This document shows, piece by piece, positions 41,074 to 49,606 of a stretch of 64,000 bases of DNA. The position numbers and the translations under genes were made by a program. The DNA comes from Shimia sp. (lineage in GTDB: Bacteria; Pseudomonadota; Alphaproteobacteria; Rhodobacterales; Rhodobacteraceae). The stretch is from assembly GCF_022448905.1 (NCBI RefSeq), contig NZ_JAKVCW010000005.1, positions 186,001 to 250,000 of the forward strand. The letters run 5' to 3'. The notes beneath the pieces were generated by a model. The model saw nothing but the letters and a program-made list of their open reading frames with translations. It did not search any database and was not told the origin of the DNA. The number at the start of each line of letters is the position of its first letter. Within the stretch, counting starts at the first letter, position 1.

Positions 41074-44000
41074 TTAATAGTCGCGCTGGAAGAAGATGCC
41101 GATGCCGGTGTCATCATCTGAGCCCACCTTGCCCTTTACCGTCAGGCTATCGGTGACGTCGAGGTTGAGGCTGATCGAGCTTTTGCCTGTGCTGTCCACG
41201 CCGACCTCTGTGTATACGTTTTCATTGATGTATTTGCCGGCGCGCAAACCGGGCGTGCCGGATTCGTCGAAGGTCAGTCCCAGGTCATCCAAGCCTGAGT
41301 TTTCCCCCAAACGCGGGCCTTGTGGGCCTGCGCCGGAGAGTTGCGCCAAAGCGGCGGCCAGTTGCGCGGCCTGCAGCGCGGAGATGCTGGAGAGGTCGCG
41401 GCCAAACAGCAGTTGGGAGAGCACCTCGTCTTCGGGCAGGTCCGGATCGCTTTCCAGTTCAATCTTGGGGTCGTCGAGGCGGCCATCCAGAATCACGTAG
41501 ATGGTGGCGTCGGGTTGCTCAGAAATTGCGACCACGCGCATTGTCGGGACCAAATCGCCCAACATAGAGATGCGGCCTTCGTCCAGTTCGAAGTTTTTGG
41601 ACAGGAACGACAGACGGCCGCGGATCAGGTCGATCTCTCCATTGGGACGGATGTCATTGGTGGTGCCGCCAATTTGCATGCCGCCATTGAAGTCCGCATT
41701 CAGGCCAAGGCCACGCACAGCGATGCGTTCGCCGGTTTGAATGTTGATATCGAGCCCGAAGGGGGGGGCGGAAGAGCCGCCTTTTTCCTTGGCGATGAGG
41801 CCCGCGCGGTCGCGAGTCAGGCGCACTTTGGACGGCTCGTTGATGTGGCGGATGTCGGGGATCGGCCCTGCGCCTGCAAGTCCAACCGGCGTGACGTGGA
41901 TGTCGGTTTTGCCGAGCACGATGTTACCCGCGATGTTGCCGCCACCGGTGAGGGGGCCGGAGAGGGTGATGGTGCCATCCACCTCGGTTTTCAGAAGTTG
42001 GCCTTGTTGGATGATGATGTCGGTCAGGGTGACCGGCAGGTTGGCGGAGAACGGCGGGGCGAGGGCGACGTTGCCATTCACGCCGATCTGGCCACCGCCC
42101 GAAAACTGCGTGGTGATGTTGAGGTCTGCCGCGCGGCCATTGAGGCCAACCGTGCCGCGAATGTCCTCAAAAGCGACCCGTAAATCCGGTAGCACAAACC
42201 GGGCGCCACCCAGAGTGACCGTACCGGTGACAGCTTGTGGTCCCAACGCGCCCCTGAGGCGCAGGTCATAGTTCGCGATGCCTTGAATGGAGTTGGGTTG
42301 TAGGAAGACGTTGGCGGCGGCGAGCGGCACGGTGCCACTTACTTCAAAATCGCTGGCGCTGCCTGCCGGATCAATCAGCCCCTTGCCTGTGCCGCGGGTG
42401 TCAAACGGGCCGGTGCCGTTGAAAGCAACTTGCCAGCCGTTGGAGGCTTGTTCCGCGGAGGCTTGGATGCGGGCTTTGCCCGGAAGTTCGGGCACAAACA
42501 CCTGCACTTGGCCGATCTCCAGGTCCACGTCGGCTGCGCCATTGCCAGATTGCGGCAGGGTGGCGCGGATGGTGGCGGTGGTCTGAGCCGGGGCGGTGGC
42601 GGACAGGTCAAAGGCCCAGTCCGCACCAGTTTGCACGGCGCGGCCTTTGGCGGTGGCGGGGCCGTTCACGCCTTCGAGCAGCAGTGCGACCTCATTGAGT
42701 GAGGCCTCAAAGGTGAGGTCGCTGTTTTGGCTGGCAAGGGTGCCAGACCCGGACGCGGAGAGTTGGGCGGTTTTCACGTCTGCCTCGCGCAGGGTGATGC
42801 CAGTCTCGTCTCGTTTGGCCGAGATTTTCAGCGTGCTTTCACCCGCCAGCAAAGCGTCCGCGCGGTCGTCCGAAATGGCGAGGTCCTGTCCGGTGGCGCT
42901 GAGGGTCAGGTCGAAGCCTTGGGAAATTGGCAGTACCGCGCCGTTGAGCCCCGCGGACAGGCGGCCGCTGAGATCGCGCTTGGCGAAGGGGGAGAACAGC
43001 GAGATGTCGGCGACTTCCAGCGTGGCATCGGTGTCGATGGTCAGGTCCTGACCACTGCCGGTGACATGCACGTTGCCCTGCGATCCTAGACTGTTGGTGC
43101 GCAGGCTGTAGTTGGACAACTTGACCCCTTTGTCTTTTTCCCAGACCACGTCGCCTTGAAAGCCGCCGTTGGAGCCGACCACCGTTGCGAGATCCGGGTC
43201 AGACAGTTCCAATCCCCGCATGCCCATTTGAAGCTGCGCCTCAACATGTGGCGTGGGCTGTTCTTGAAGGGTGCCTTCGCCAAACAGGGCCACGCGGGCC
43301 AGCGTGAGCGTGTCGGTTTGCACCTCATCCATGGTGCCGCTGAGAGTCCAGCGATCACCGTCCGCATGGTTGAACTTCGCCGCCAGTTCGGCGCTTTGCA
43401 CGTAATTCTTGGGGCCCTTGAGCGGCAGCAGCACGGGCTTGCCGGTATCGTCGCGCAGTTGGATGTCGAGATCAAAGCTGTCTGGCAGACCGTTTGCGTC
43501 TATCGCCATTTCGCCGTTCAGGTTTAGGGAGCGGGAGCTGAGCAGAAGCTGTTGCAGCGTGATGCGTCCATCCCCAAAGCGGCGCAGCAGGGTGCTGAAG
43601 CCGATGTTTTCCCCGAGGAAGTCTTTGTAGTCTGGCGCAAAGAGCGGCGCCATGTTGCCACCCAGATCGGCGCGCACCACTTGTGTAGCCGTATCTTCCG
43701 GTGTGGCACCGGGCTCGGTGGCCAGTTCCACAGAGCCTGCGAGGCGCTGTTCGCCGTCGCTGGTCAACAGAATGTCGGCGATGAAATCATCCAGTGGACC
43801 TTCGCCCAAAACAGTGAGCGCCATGGGCGGCTCGCCGGGGATTTTGGCCTGAGTCACCAGTAGTCCACCGGCGTCTTCGTGTACTTGCAGGTCTATGCGC
43901 AGTTGGCGCGTTTCATTGGAGAAGGCACCATCCAGAGCAAAGCGCGCGGCGGGGCCATCCAGCCGTGCGGCGGACAAGAGCGCCTCGCCGCTGCCGCCTT

Positions 44001-44502
44001 CGAGGATCAGGCGCGCGGTGAGGGAGAGGTTGAGCTCTTCGCCCAGAAAACTCTCACCCAGAGTGATGCGGTCAGCCTTCAGGGACTGAATGTTGATGCT
44101 TACAGGCAGTTCAGGCAGCGAAAAAGGTGTGGCTTCTGCCGTGGGTGGTGCGCTTGGATTTGGGGCCGGGGCGCGGGCGAGGATGATTTCGTTGGCGCTC
44201 AGCTCGTTGACGTTGATGTTGCCGCGCAGCACGGCGAGGCGGTTCCAGTTCAACGTCATGCCGCGCATGGTCAGCCAGGTGCCATCGGCGTCTGACATGC
44301 GAATCTCTTCGACCGTGGCGTTGGAGCTGATCGCGCCTTTGAGGCCGATCACCTCAACCGTGCGGCCTTCGCCGGACAGGGCATCCTCCAGGAAGTTGGT
44401 CAGCATGCCTTTGTCTTCGTCACTGGCCTCTTGCTGTTCCGCATCTTGAGCAGAAAGCGTCAGCGGCCAGATCAGGCAGAGGAGAAGCGCAAGATACCGC
44501 AT
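41074..44502 (-). CDS. tamB: Translocation and assembly module subunit TamB
   Basis: A 1142-residue AsmA-like/TamB protein that spans the periplasm as a long beta-sheet groove, moving phospholipid or barrel precursors toward the outer membrane. A signal anchor (MRYLALLLCLIWPLTLSAQD) is followed by long stretches of repeated amphipathic strands. The C-terminal DUF490 domain shows INIQTGERIAVRGLGLNADF, RGRLSFLSKNFELDEGRISM and DLPEDEVLSQLLFGRDLSS, ending in a barrel-like FFQRDY. Its start overlaps the tamA stop (TGATG), so the two are translationally coupled. Confidence 0.95.
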   Translation of the reverse strand: MRYLALLLCLIWPLTLSAQDAEQQEASDEDKGMLTNFLEDALSGEGRTVEVIGLKGAISSNATVEEIRMSDADGTWLTMRGMTLNWNRLAVLRGNINVNELSANEIILARAPAPNPSAPPTAEATPFSLPELPVSINIQSLKADRITLGESFLGEELNLSLTARLILEGGSGEALLSAARLDGPAARFALDGAFSNETRQLRIDLQVHEDAGGLLVTQAKIPGEPPMALTVLGEGPLDDFIADILLTSDGEQRLAGSVELATEPGATPEDTATQVVRADLGGNMAPLFAPDYKDFLGENIGFSTLLRRFGDGRITLQQLLLSSRSLNLNGEMAIDANGLPDSFDLDIQLRDDTGKPVLLPLKGPKNYVQSAELAAKFNHADGDRWTLSGTMDEVQTDTLTLARVALFGEGTLQEQPTPHVEAQLQMGMRGLELSDPDLATVVGSNGGFQGDVVWEKDKGVKLSNYSLRTNSLGSQGNVHVTGSGQDLTIDTDATLEVADISLFSPFAKRDLSGRLSAGLNGAVLPISQGFDLTLSATGQDLAISDDRADALLAGESTLKISAKRDETGITLREADVKTAQLSASGSGTLASQNSDLTFEASLNEVALLLEGVNGPATAKGRAVQTGADWAFDLSATAPAQTTATIRATLPQSGNGAADVDLEIGQVQVFVPELPGKARIQASAEQASNGWQVAFNGTGPFDTRGTGKGLIDPAGSASDFEVSGTVPLAAANVFLQPNSIQGIANYDLRLRGALGPQAVTGTVTLGGARFVLPDLRVAFEDIRGTVGLNGRAADLNITTQFSGGGQIGVNGNVALAPPFSANLPVTLTDIIIQQGQLLKTEVDGTITLSGPLTGGGNIAGNIVLGKTDIHVTPVGLAGAGPIPDIRHINEPSKVRLTRDRAGLIAKEKGGSSAPPFGLDINIQTGERIAVRGLGLNADFNGGMQIGGTTNDIRPNGEIDLIRGRLSFLSKNFELDEGRISMLGDLVPTMRVVAISEQPDATIYVILDGRLDDPKIELESDPDLPEDEVLSQLLFGRDLSSISALQAAQLAAALAQLSGAGPQGPRLGENSGLDDLGLTFDESGTPGLRAGKYINENVYTEVGVDSTGKSSISLNLDVTDSLTVKGKVGSDDDTGIGIFFQRDY

Positions 44503-46325
44503 CAGTAAGCGTGTCCAATCCCGATGTAGAGTTGCAGACCATCACCGGTGTCGCCTTCTACCGGCGCGGCAAGGTCAAGGCGCAGCGGGCCAAAGCCGGT
44601 GTTGTAGCGCACGCCCAGACCGGCACCCGAGTGCCATTTGCCGTCGCCGCTGAAGTCTGACTTCTCGCCGACAAACCCGGCGTCATAGAAGGCCACGGCG
44701 GAGAAGTGGTTGTTGATTTTCACCCGCATCTCGCCGGAGAGGCCCAAGAAGGACAGGCCGCCGCTATCGATGCCATTCACGGTCACAAAGTTGGACTGAT
44801 AGGGCTGACCACGCACCGTGCCGCCGCCACCGGAGTAGAACAGCAGGTCGGGCGGGGTGTTGCGGATGGACGGCCCCAGGATGGTGCCAAATTGCAAACG
44901 GCCCGCGGCGATCACGCCGTTGTCGGCCCCAAAGCCACGATAGCCGCGCAGATCGCCTTTGAGGTAGAGGGCGCTGTCCGCTTCGGCGTAGCCATAATAT
45001 GGGAAGGCGTTGCCTTCGATGTAGTAACCGCGTGTCGGGTTGGCGATGTTGTCGCGCCGGTCCATTTTGGTGGTCACCGGCACCCCAATCAGATGCAATT
45101 TGCGTTCGCCGTAGTTGTCGTCCACGTCAGAGAAATAAAGCCCCAGGCCAGCTGTGGTTTCAAAGCGGTCTGAGTGGATGGTTTTCACGCCAACGCCCAA
45201 AGACAGGCTGCGCAAGAAATAGAGGTCTTCGTCTTCTTGCTTGAGTTCGGCGCCCAATGTCAGCGCGGTGTTGGCGCCAAAAGTGGCCGGGCGGGAGTAG
45301 CGTGTGCCAAGGATGTAGTTCACGCCGCTGTTCTGCGCACCGAGATTTTCGATGGCAAAATCAAAACGCAGATTTTCCGCACCGCCATTGAGGTTGCGGT
45401 GCATCCAATAGGCCGAGAGGCTTAGGCCGTCGCGGCTTTCGAGTTCTGCACCAAAGCCAATTCGGCGTGGTGGGTTGTCCACCAGAGCGAGTTCCATATC
45501 CAGCGTGCCGTCTGGATTGGGCTCATCCGCTTCGCGCAGATCGATGGTGCGGAAGGTTTCGGTGCGGCGCAGACGCGATGTGACCTGGGCCACGGATTGC
45601 GGGCTGAAGGTTTCGCCTTCCGGCAGGTCGGCGATCTCACGCACCCGTTCCGGGCGCACGTTGGATTGATCGTCATAAATCAGTTTGCCAAAGGTTAGCT
45701 TGGGGCCGGGATCCATGGTCAGATCAACGTCCAGCGTGGCCTTGCGATGATCGGCGGTGATGCTCTGATCGCTGACTTTCGCTTTGGCGTGGCCTTCGTC
45801 GCGCCAGCCGTCTACCCCCGCGCGGGCGGCTTTTTCGATTTCCGGCAGGCTGGCGGGTTGGTTGGGGGCAAAGCCCTCTGGCAGCTCTGTGGCTGGAACT
45901 ATCGGCGCGATTTTGGTGTTGCCAAACTTGAAGTTGGGACCGGGGTCGACCTGATACACCACCTGCGCAACCGAGGATTTGGTGGCGAAGGGGGAGATGT
46001 TGTGCGCCTCTTGCCCATCCACACGGATAGACACATTGGGGCTGAAGTGCCCCAAGGAATAGAGCGTGCTGACCAAGCGGCGATAATCGGATTGGGCGGC
46101 GGCAATAATGTCCTGCGGATCACTGCTGCCTTCTTCTTTGGCGGCAGAGGTCAGGGTCGCGGCCAGCAAGCGTTCTTGCAGAGCTTCGTCGCCGTTTGAG
46201 GTGGTCAGTTGGATGTCAAATGCCTGTGCAGGCATGGCCAGCCCGGCGCACAGGGTTGTGGCCAACAGCGTGGCCTTGCCCGAAAAAAGGACCCGTCGTG
46301 CGCCTGTCTGCAAAGCATCCCCCAT
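44502..46325 (-). CDS. tamA: Outer-membrane assembly factor TamA (BamA superfamily)
   Basis: An Omp85-family outer-membrane protein of 607 residues that works with TamB. After a signal peptide (cleavage near MPAQA-FD) come POTRA domains (about 40-270, including VDPGPNFKFGNTKI and MDPGPKLTFGKLIYDD) and a 16-strand barrel. The barrel holds GGGGTVRGQPYQS with the conserved (V/I)RG(Y/F)-type loop 6 motif and ends in GIGHAY. I prefer ATG 46325; an in-frame TTG at 46358 would add 11 residues without a ribosome-binding site. The gene is divergent from the plsC-like gene. Confidence 0.93.
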   Translation of the reverse strand: MGDALQTGARRVLFSGKATLLATTLCAGLAMPAQAFDIQLTTSNGDEALQERLLAATLTSAAKEEGSSDPQDIIAAAQSDYRRLVSTLYSLGHFSPNVSIRVDGQEAHNISPFATKSSVAQVVYQVDPGPNFKFGNTKIAPIVPATELPEGFAPNQPASLPEIEKAARAGVDGWRDEGHAKAKVSDQSITADHRKATLDVDLTMDPGPKLTFGKLIYDDQSNVRPERVREIADLPEGETFSPQSVAQVTSRLRRTETFRTIDLREADEPNPDGTLDMELALVDNPPRRIGFGAELESRDGLSLSAYWMHRNLNGGAENLRFDFAIENLGAQNSGVNYILGTRYSRPATFGANTALTLGAELKQEDEDLYFLRSLSLGVGVKTIHSDRFETTAGLGLYFSDVDDNYGERKLHLIGVPVTTKMDRRDNIANPTRGYYIEGNAFPYYGYAEADSALYLKGDLRGYRGFGADNGVIAAGRLQFGTILGPSIRNTPPDLLFYSGGGGTVRGQPYQSNFVTVNGIDSGGLSFLGLSGEMRVKINNHFSAVAFYDAGFVGEKSDFSGDGKWHSGAGLGVRYNTGFGPLRLDLAAPVEGDTGDGLQLYIGIGHAY

Positions 46326-46456
46326 GCGCGCCAAAAACTCTTCAAAATGCTCGGGCAACAGGCAGAACGTTGCCCCTTAGCGGTAGACTAGACCAAGCGT
46401 GACTCCGTGGCCAGACAGCATTCACATACTTCTCCGAGGATCGGCGAAGGGAAGCT

Positions 46457-47212
46457 ATGCAAAGGCGATATCACCGCGTAAGACTGAGGCACATTGTCAT
46501 GAGAATTCTTATGCCAGGGCTACAACAGTTTCTTCCCGTCGTCTTAGTACGAAGCCTTTTGTTTTATGTGCTTGCCGGTGTTGCGGCGGTGCCTTTTTTG
46601 TTGTGTTGGCCTGCGCTGCGCGGACCACGCAGGACCGTCTATGCCATTGTGGATCGCTATCTGCGGGTCCTGTTGTGGCTGCTGCGCAGAGTGTGCGGCA
46701 TCCAGCTTCGGCTTGAGGGACGGGACAGCTTGCCCGAGGGACCTGTGTTGATCGCATCTCAGCATGAGAGCACGTGGGAGACGTTGTTTTTCCAAGTGCT
46801 GTTTGATCATCCGGTGATGTACGCCAAAGCGCCAATTTTTTCCTATCCGGTGTTTGGCCCGGTCGTGCGCAAGTTTGGTCATATTCCGGTGACGGCCGGG
46901 GCAAGCGCGGATGCAATGCGCGCGGGGTTTCGTGCGGGGGCAGCAGCGGCGAAAGATGGCCGGAGTTTGGTGATTTTTCCCAGTGGCACACGTCGTCAGG
47001 AAGCGCATGCCCTGCAAGCCGGGGTTGGGGTGCTGTATCAACTGGCCGGTGTGCCAGCAGTGCCGGTCCGGTTGAACTCTGGCGCGGTGTGGCCGCATGG
47101 CAGTTGGTTGAAGTTTCCAGGCACAGTCGAACTGCAGATTGGACCACCGATTGAGGCCGGTTTGGACCGGCGCGATTTTATGCAAATTTTGAGCGGATAT
47201 TTGGCAGATTAG
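46457..47212 (+). CDS. 1-acyl-sn-glycerol-3-phosphate acyltransferase-like protein (PlsC family)
   Basis: A 251-residue membrane-bound acyltransferase of the PlsC family, which acylates lysophosphatidate or a related lysolipid. An N-terminal hydrophobic hairpin (SLLFYVLAGVAAVPFLLCWP) precedes the catalytic block. That block reads QHESTWET, a HX4E form instead of the usual HX4D. The second block is IFPSGTRR, where FPEGTR is usual. YAKAPIFSYPVFG is in the usual third-block position. GGGAAG precedes the ATG; ATG 46499 is an alternative. It is followed by an intergenic region with a CtrA-like site and motB. Confidence 0.88.
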   Translation: MQRRYHRVRLRHIVMRILMPGLQQFLPVVLVRSLLFYVLAGVAAVPFLLCWPALRGPRRTVYAIVDRYLRVLLWLLRRVCGIQLRLEGRDSLPEGPVLIASQHESTWETLFFQVLFDHPVMYAKAPIFSYPVFGPVVRKFGHIPVTAGASADAMRAGFRAGAAAAKDGRSLVIFPSGTRRQEAHALQAGVGVLYQLAGVPAVPVRLNSGAVWPHGSWLKFPGTVELQIGPPIEAGLDRRDFMQILSGYLAD

Positions 47213-47264
47213 AGCGGTTTGCAGCCGTAGGAAAATCCCTAAAATTTCTCATGTATTCCATATG

Positions 47265-47279
47265 TTAAGGTGGGGGTAA
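47265..47279. promoter_or_regulatory. CtrA-like half-perfect site upstream of motB
   Basis: TTAA followed after 7 bases by GTAA matches the CtrA consensus TTAA-N7-TTAA at 7 of 8 positions. It lies about 50 bases before the motB start. CtrA is known to control motility genes in Rhodobacterales, but this site could be chance. Confidence 0.35.
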
Positions 47280-47328
47280 GAGCTGGCGTTTAGGTGTCGT
47301 TGTCAGGGTGAGAAAAAGGGTGACGGCG

Positions 47329-48159
47329 ATGGCTGATAGTTCCAACGGCGCTCCGGTGATCATTAAACGTAAGAAGGTCATCGCAGGCGACGGACACCAC
47401 GGTGGGGCGTGGAAAATTGCATACGCGGATTTTGTGACCGCCATGATGGCATTCTTTTTGCTGATGTGGCTGATCAACGCGACAACCGAACAACAACGGC
47501 TGGGGATTGCAGAATTCTTCAGCCCAACGGTGCCATTGAACAAAGTGTCCGGTGGCGGCAACGCCATGTTTGGCGGTGACAGCGTGCAGGAGCATAATAT
47601 CCTGTCGCAAACCGGCGTGGGTGGTTTGCCAACGGCGTTGAAAGAGAATCCGGATCCGGTTGAGTTTGAACAGCCCGGCAGCAAAGGCGAAAACGCCGAG
47701 TTTGAAACCGTCGAAGACATGCTGATTGGTGGCGGTGGTGAAAGCCTGCTGGCGGATAATTTGCTCAAGCATGTGGTGACTCGTTTGACCGACGAAGGTC
47801 TGGTGATCGAGATCTTTGATTCCGAAGACCAGCGGTTGTTTAAGCCCAAGAGCGCGGTGCCGATGCCCATTCTGGTTGATTTGGCCAAGGTGCTGGCAGA
47901 GGTGTCCAACATGGTGACCAATGACGTGGCGGTGGAAGGCCATGTGCGCACCAGTGTGATTACCGTGCGGGAAAATCCAAGTTGGCAGCTGTCATCGATT
48001 CGCGCAAATGAGCTGCGGAAGCTGATGGAGGCCCATGGTTTGGAGACTGAACGGGTGGCACGAGTGACGGGTCACGCGGATCGCGAACCGGTGTCTAATG
48101 TGCCGCGGGACCTGCGCAACAACAGGATTGAGATCATCCTGCTGAGAAAGGATCGCTGA
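47329..48159 (+). CDS. motB: Flagellar motor stator protein MotB
   Basis: A 276-residue stator subunit. The single membrane helix contains the proton-accepting Asp34 (IAYADFVTAMMAFFLLMWLI). A periplasmic linker is followed by an OmpA-type peptidoglycan-binding domain (about 140-275) with VEGHVRTS and SSIRANELRKLMEAHGLETERVARVTGHAD. I chose ATG 47329 over an upstream in-frame GTG. It opens a run of flagellar genes (motB-flgE-flgK-flgL-flgI). The partner motA is not in this window. Confidence 0.94.
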   Translation: MADSSNGAPVIIKRKKVIAGDGHHGGAWKIAYADFVTAMMAFFLLMWLINATTEQQRLGIAEFFSPTVPLNKVSGGGNAMFGGDSVQEHNILSQTGVGGLPTALKENPDPVEFEQPGSKGENAEFETVEDMLIGGGGESLLADNLLKHVVTRLTDEGLVIEIFDSEDQRLFKPKSAVPMPILVDLAKVLAEVSNMVTNDVAVEGHVRTSVITVRENPSWQLSSIRANELRKLMEAHGLETERVARVTGHADREPVSNVPRDLRNNRIEIILLRKDR

Positions 48160-48173
48160 AGCTAAAAGGAAAT

Positions 48174-48259
48174 ATGGTACGCCGTTAGGCCGCTGTTAAT
48201 TCCGATTGTCGTAACCAAGCAGACGACGACCGAATTGATACAGCAGAAAGGCGTACCAT
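48174..48259 (+). promoter_or_regulatory. flgE leader: 10-bp inverted repeat over the start region and a 4-codon leader frame
   Basis: ATGGTACGCC (48174-48183) is perfectly complementary to GGCGTACCAT (48250-48259). The latter covers the end of the ribosome-binding site and the first two bases of the flgE ATG. The left arm is itself a minimal reading frame, ATG GTA CGC CGT TAG, with AAAAGGA upstream. Pairing would hide the flgE start. Confidence 0.5.
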
Positions 48260-49565
48260 GTCGATTTCCTCTTCGCTTAATGCCGGTGTGGCCGGGCTCA
48301 ATGCCAATGCCACCCGTCTGGCGACCATCTCTGACAACATCGCGAACTCTGCGACCTATGGCTATCGCCGGGTTGAGACTGATTTCCAGTCTATGGTGAC
48401 CGGTGCCAGTGGTGGTAAATATTCCGCAGGCGGCGTGCAGGCGACCTCCCGCCGTTTGATTGATGAAGGCGGCTCGTTGACGCCAACCACCAACCCGACC
48501 GATCTGGCGGTGCGTGGTCGTGGCTTCCTTCCTGTGGCCGCTGCCACATCGATCAAAGCAGGCGATACCAGCCCTCAGATGATGTTGGCCACAACTGGGT
48601 CTTTCCGTCCGGATGAGGATGGCTATCTGGTTTCTGAAGCGGGTCTGAGCTTGATGGGGTGGCCTGCGAACGCTGATGGCACGATTCCAAACTATCCGCG
48701 TGATACCGATACGGGGTTGAGCCCGATTCGCCTTTTGACATCTCAGTTGGTAGGTTCTCCGACGACCTCGGTTGATCTGGGTGTGAACTTGCCAGCAACC
48801 TCCACCGTGGCGGGTGCTGCGGGTACCATGGAAACGTTGAGCATCGAATATCACGGCAACCTTGGTCAGGCTGAAACTCTGAACATTGAGTTTACGCCAA
48901 CCGTGCCAGCGGCAGGTGCTTCCAATGAGTGGAACATGGTGATCCGCGATTCGGCGTCCGGCGGCGCGATTATCGGCGACTACACCATGACCTTTGATGA
49001 TGGTCGTACCTCCAGTGGCTTGTTGCAGAACGTCGTGTCCAATCCTCCCGGCGGTGCGTACGACCCGCTGACCGGCAGTGCAATTCTCAACGTGGCCGGT
49101 GGTCCGTTGGAGTTCAGCATTGGCATGATTGGTACCGAAGGTGGCATGAGTCAGTTGGGTGACGACTATGCACCACTCAACATCGATAAAGACGGCGCCC
49201 CCGTGGGCTCAATGACCTCTGTTGAGGTCGATAACAATGGCTATGTCTTTGCGTATTTTGACACTGGCATCACGCGCCGTATTGCGCAGATCCCGCTGGT
49301 GGATGTGCCAAATCCTAACGGCCTGGACATCTCTTTGGACTTCCAGACCTACGTGCCATCCAATGAAAGTGGTCCGTTCTTTATGTGGGATGCCGGCACC
49401 GGCCCGTCTGGTGAGCTTCTGTCTTATGTCCGCGAAGAATCGGCCACCGATGTGGCGGGTGAGCTGACCGATATGATCCAGACTCAGCGCGCCTACAGCA
49501 CCAACGCCAAGGTCATTCAGACCGTGGATGAGATGCTGCAAGAAACCACCAATATCAAACGCTAA
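48258..49565 (+). CDS. flgE: Flagellar hook protein FlgE
   Basis: The 435-residue protein forms the flexible hook. The N-terminal D0 heptad region (MSISSSLNAGVAGLNANATR then LATISDNIANSATYGYRR) and the C-terminal TQRAYSTNAKVIQTVDEMLQ are the conserved ends of axial flagellar proteins. The variable middle (about 80-380) holds the D1/D2 domains. AAAGG precedes the ATG and lies within an inverted repeat in the leader. The gene is followed after 41 bases by flgK. Confidence 0.94.
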   Translation: MSISSSLNAGVAGLNANATRLATISDNIANSATYGYRRVETDFQSMVTGASGGKYSAGGVQATSRRLIDEGGSLTPTTNPTDLAVRGRGFLPVAAATSIKAGDTSPQMMLATTGSFRPDEDGYLVSEAGLSLMGWPANADGTIPNYPRDTDTGLSPIRLLTSQLVGSPTTSVDLGVNLPATSTVAGAAGTMETLSIEYHGNLGQAETLNIEFTPTVPAAGASNEWNMVIRDSASGGAIIGDYTMTFDDGRTSSGLLQNVVSNPPGGAYDPLTGSAILNVAGGPLEFSIGMIGTEGGMSQLGDDYAPLNIDKDGAPVGSMTSVEVDNNGYVFAYFDTGITRRIAQIPLVDVPNPNGLDISLDFQTYVPSNESGPFFMWDAGTGPSGELLSYVREESATDVAGELTDMIQTQRAYSTNAKVIQTVDEMLQETTNIKR

Positions 49566-49606
49566 CTAGCCGCGCCGAGGCCGTAGTTGGCCGGAAAGGA
49601 TAAGCC

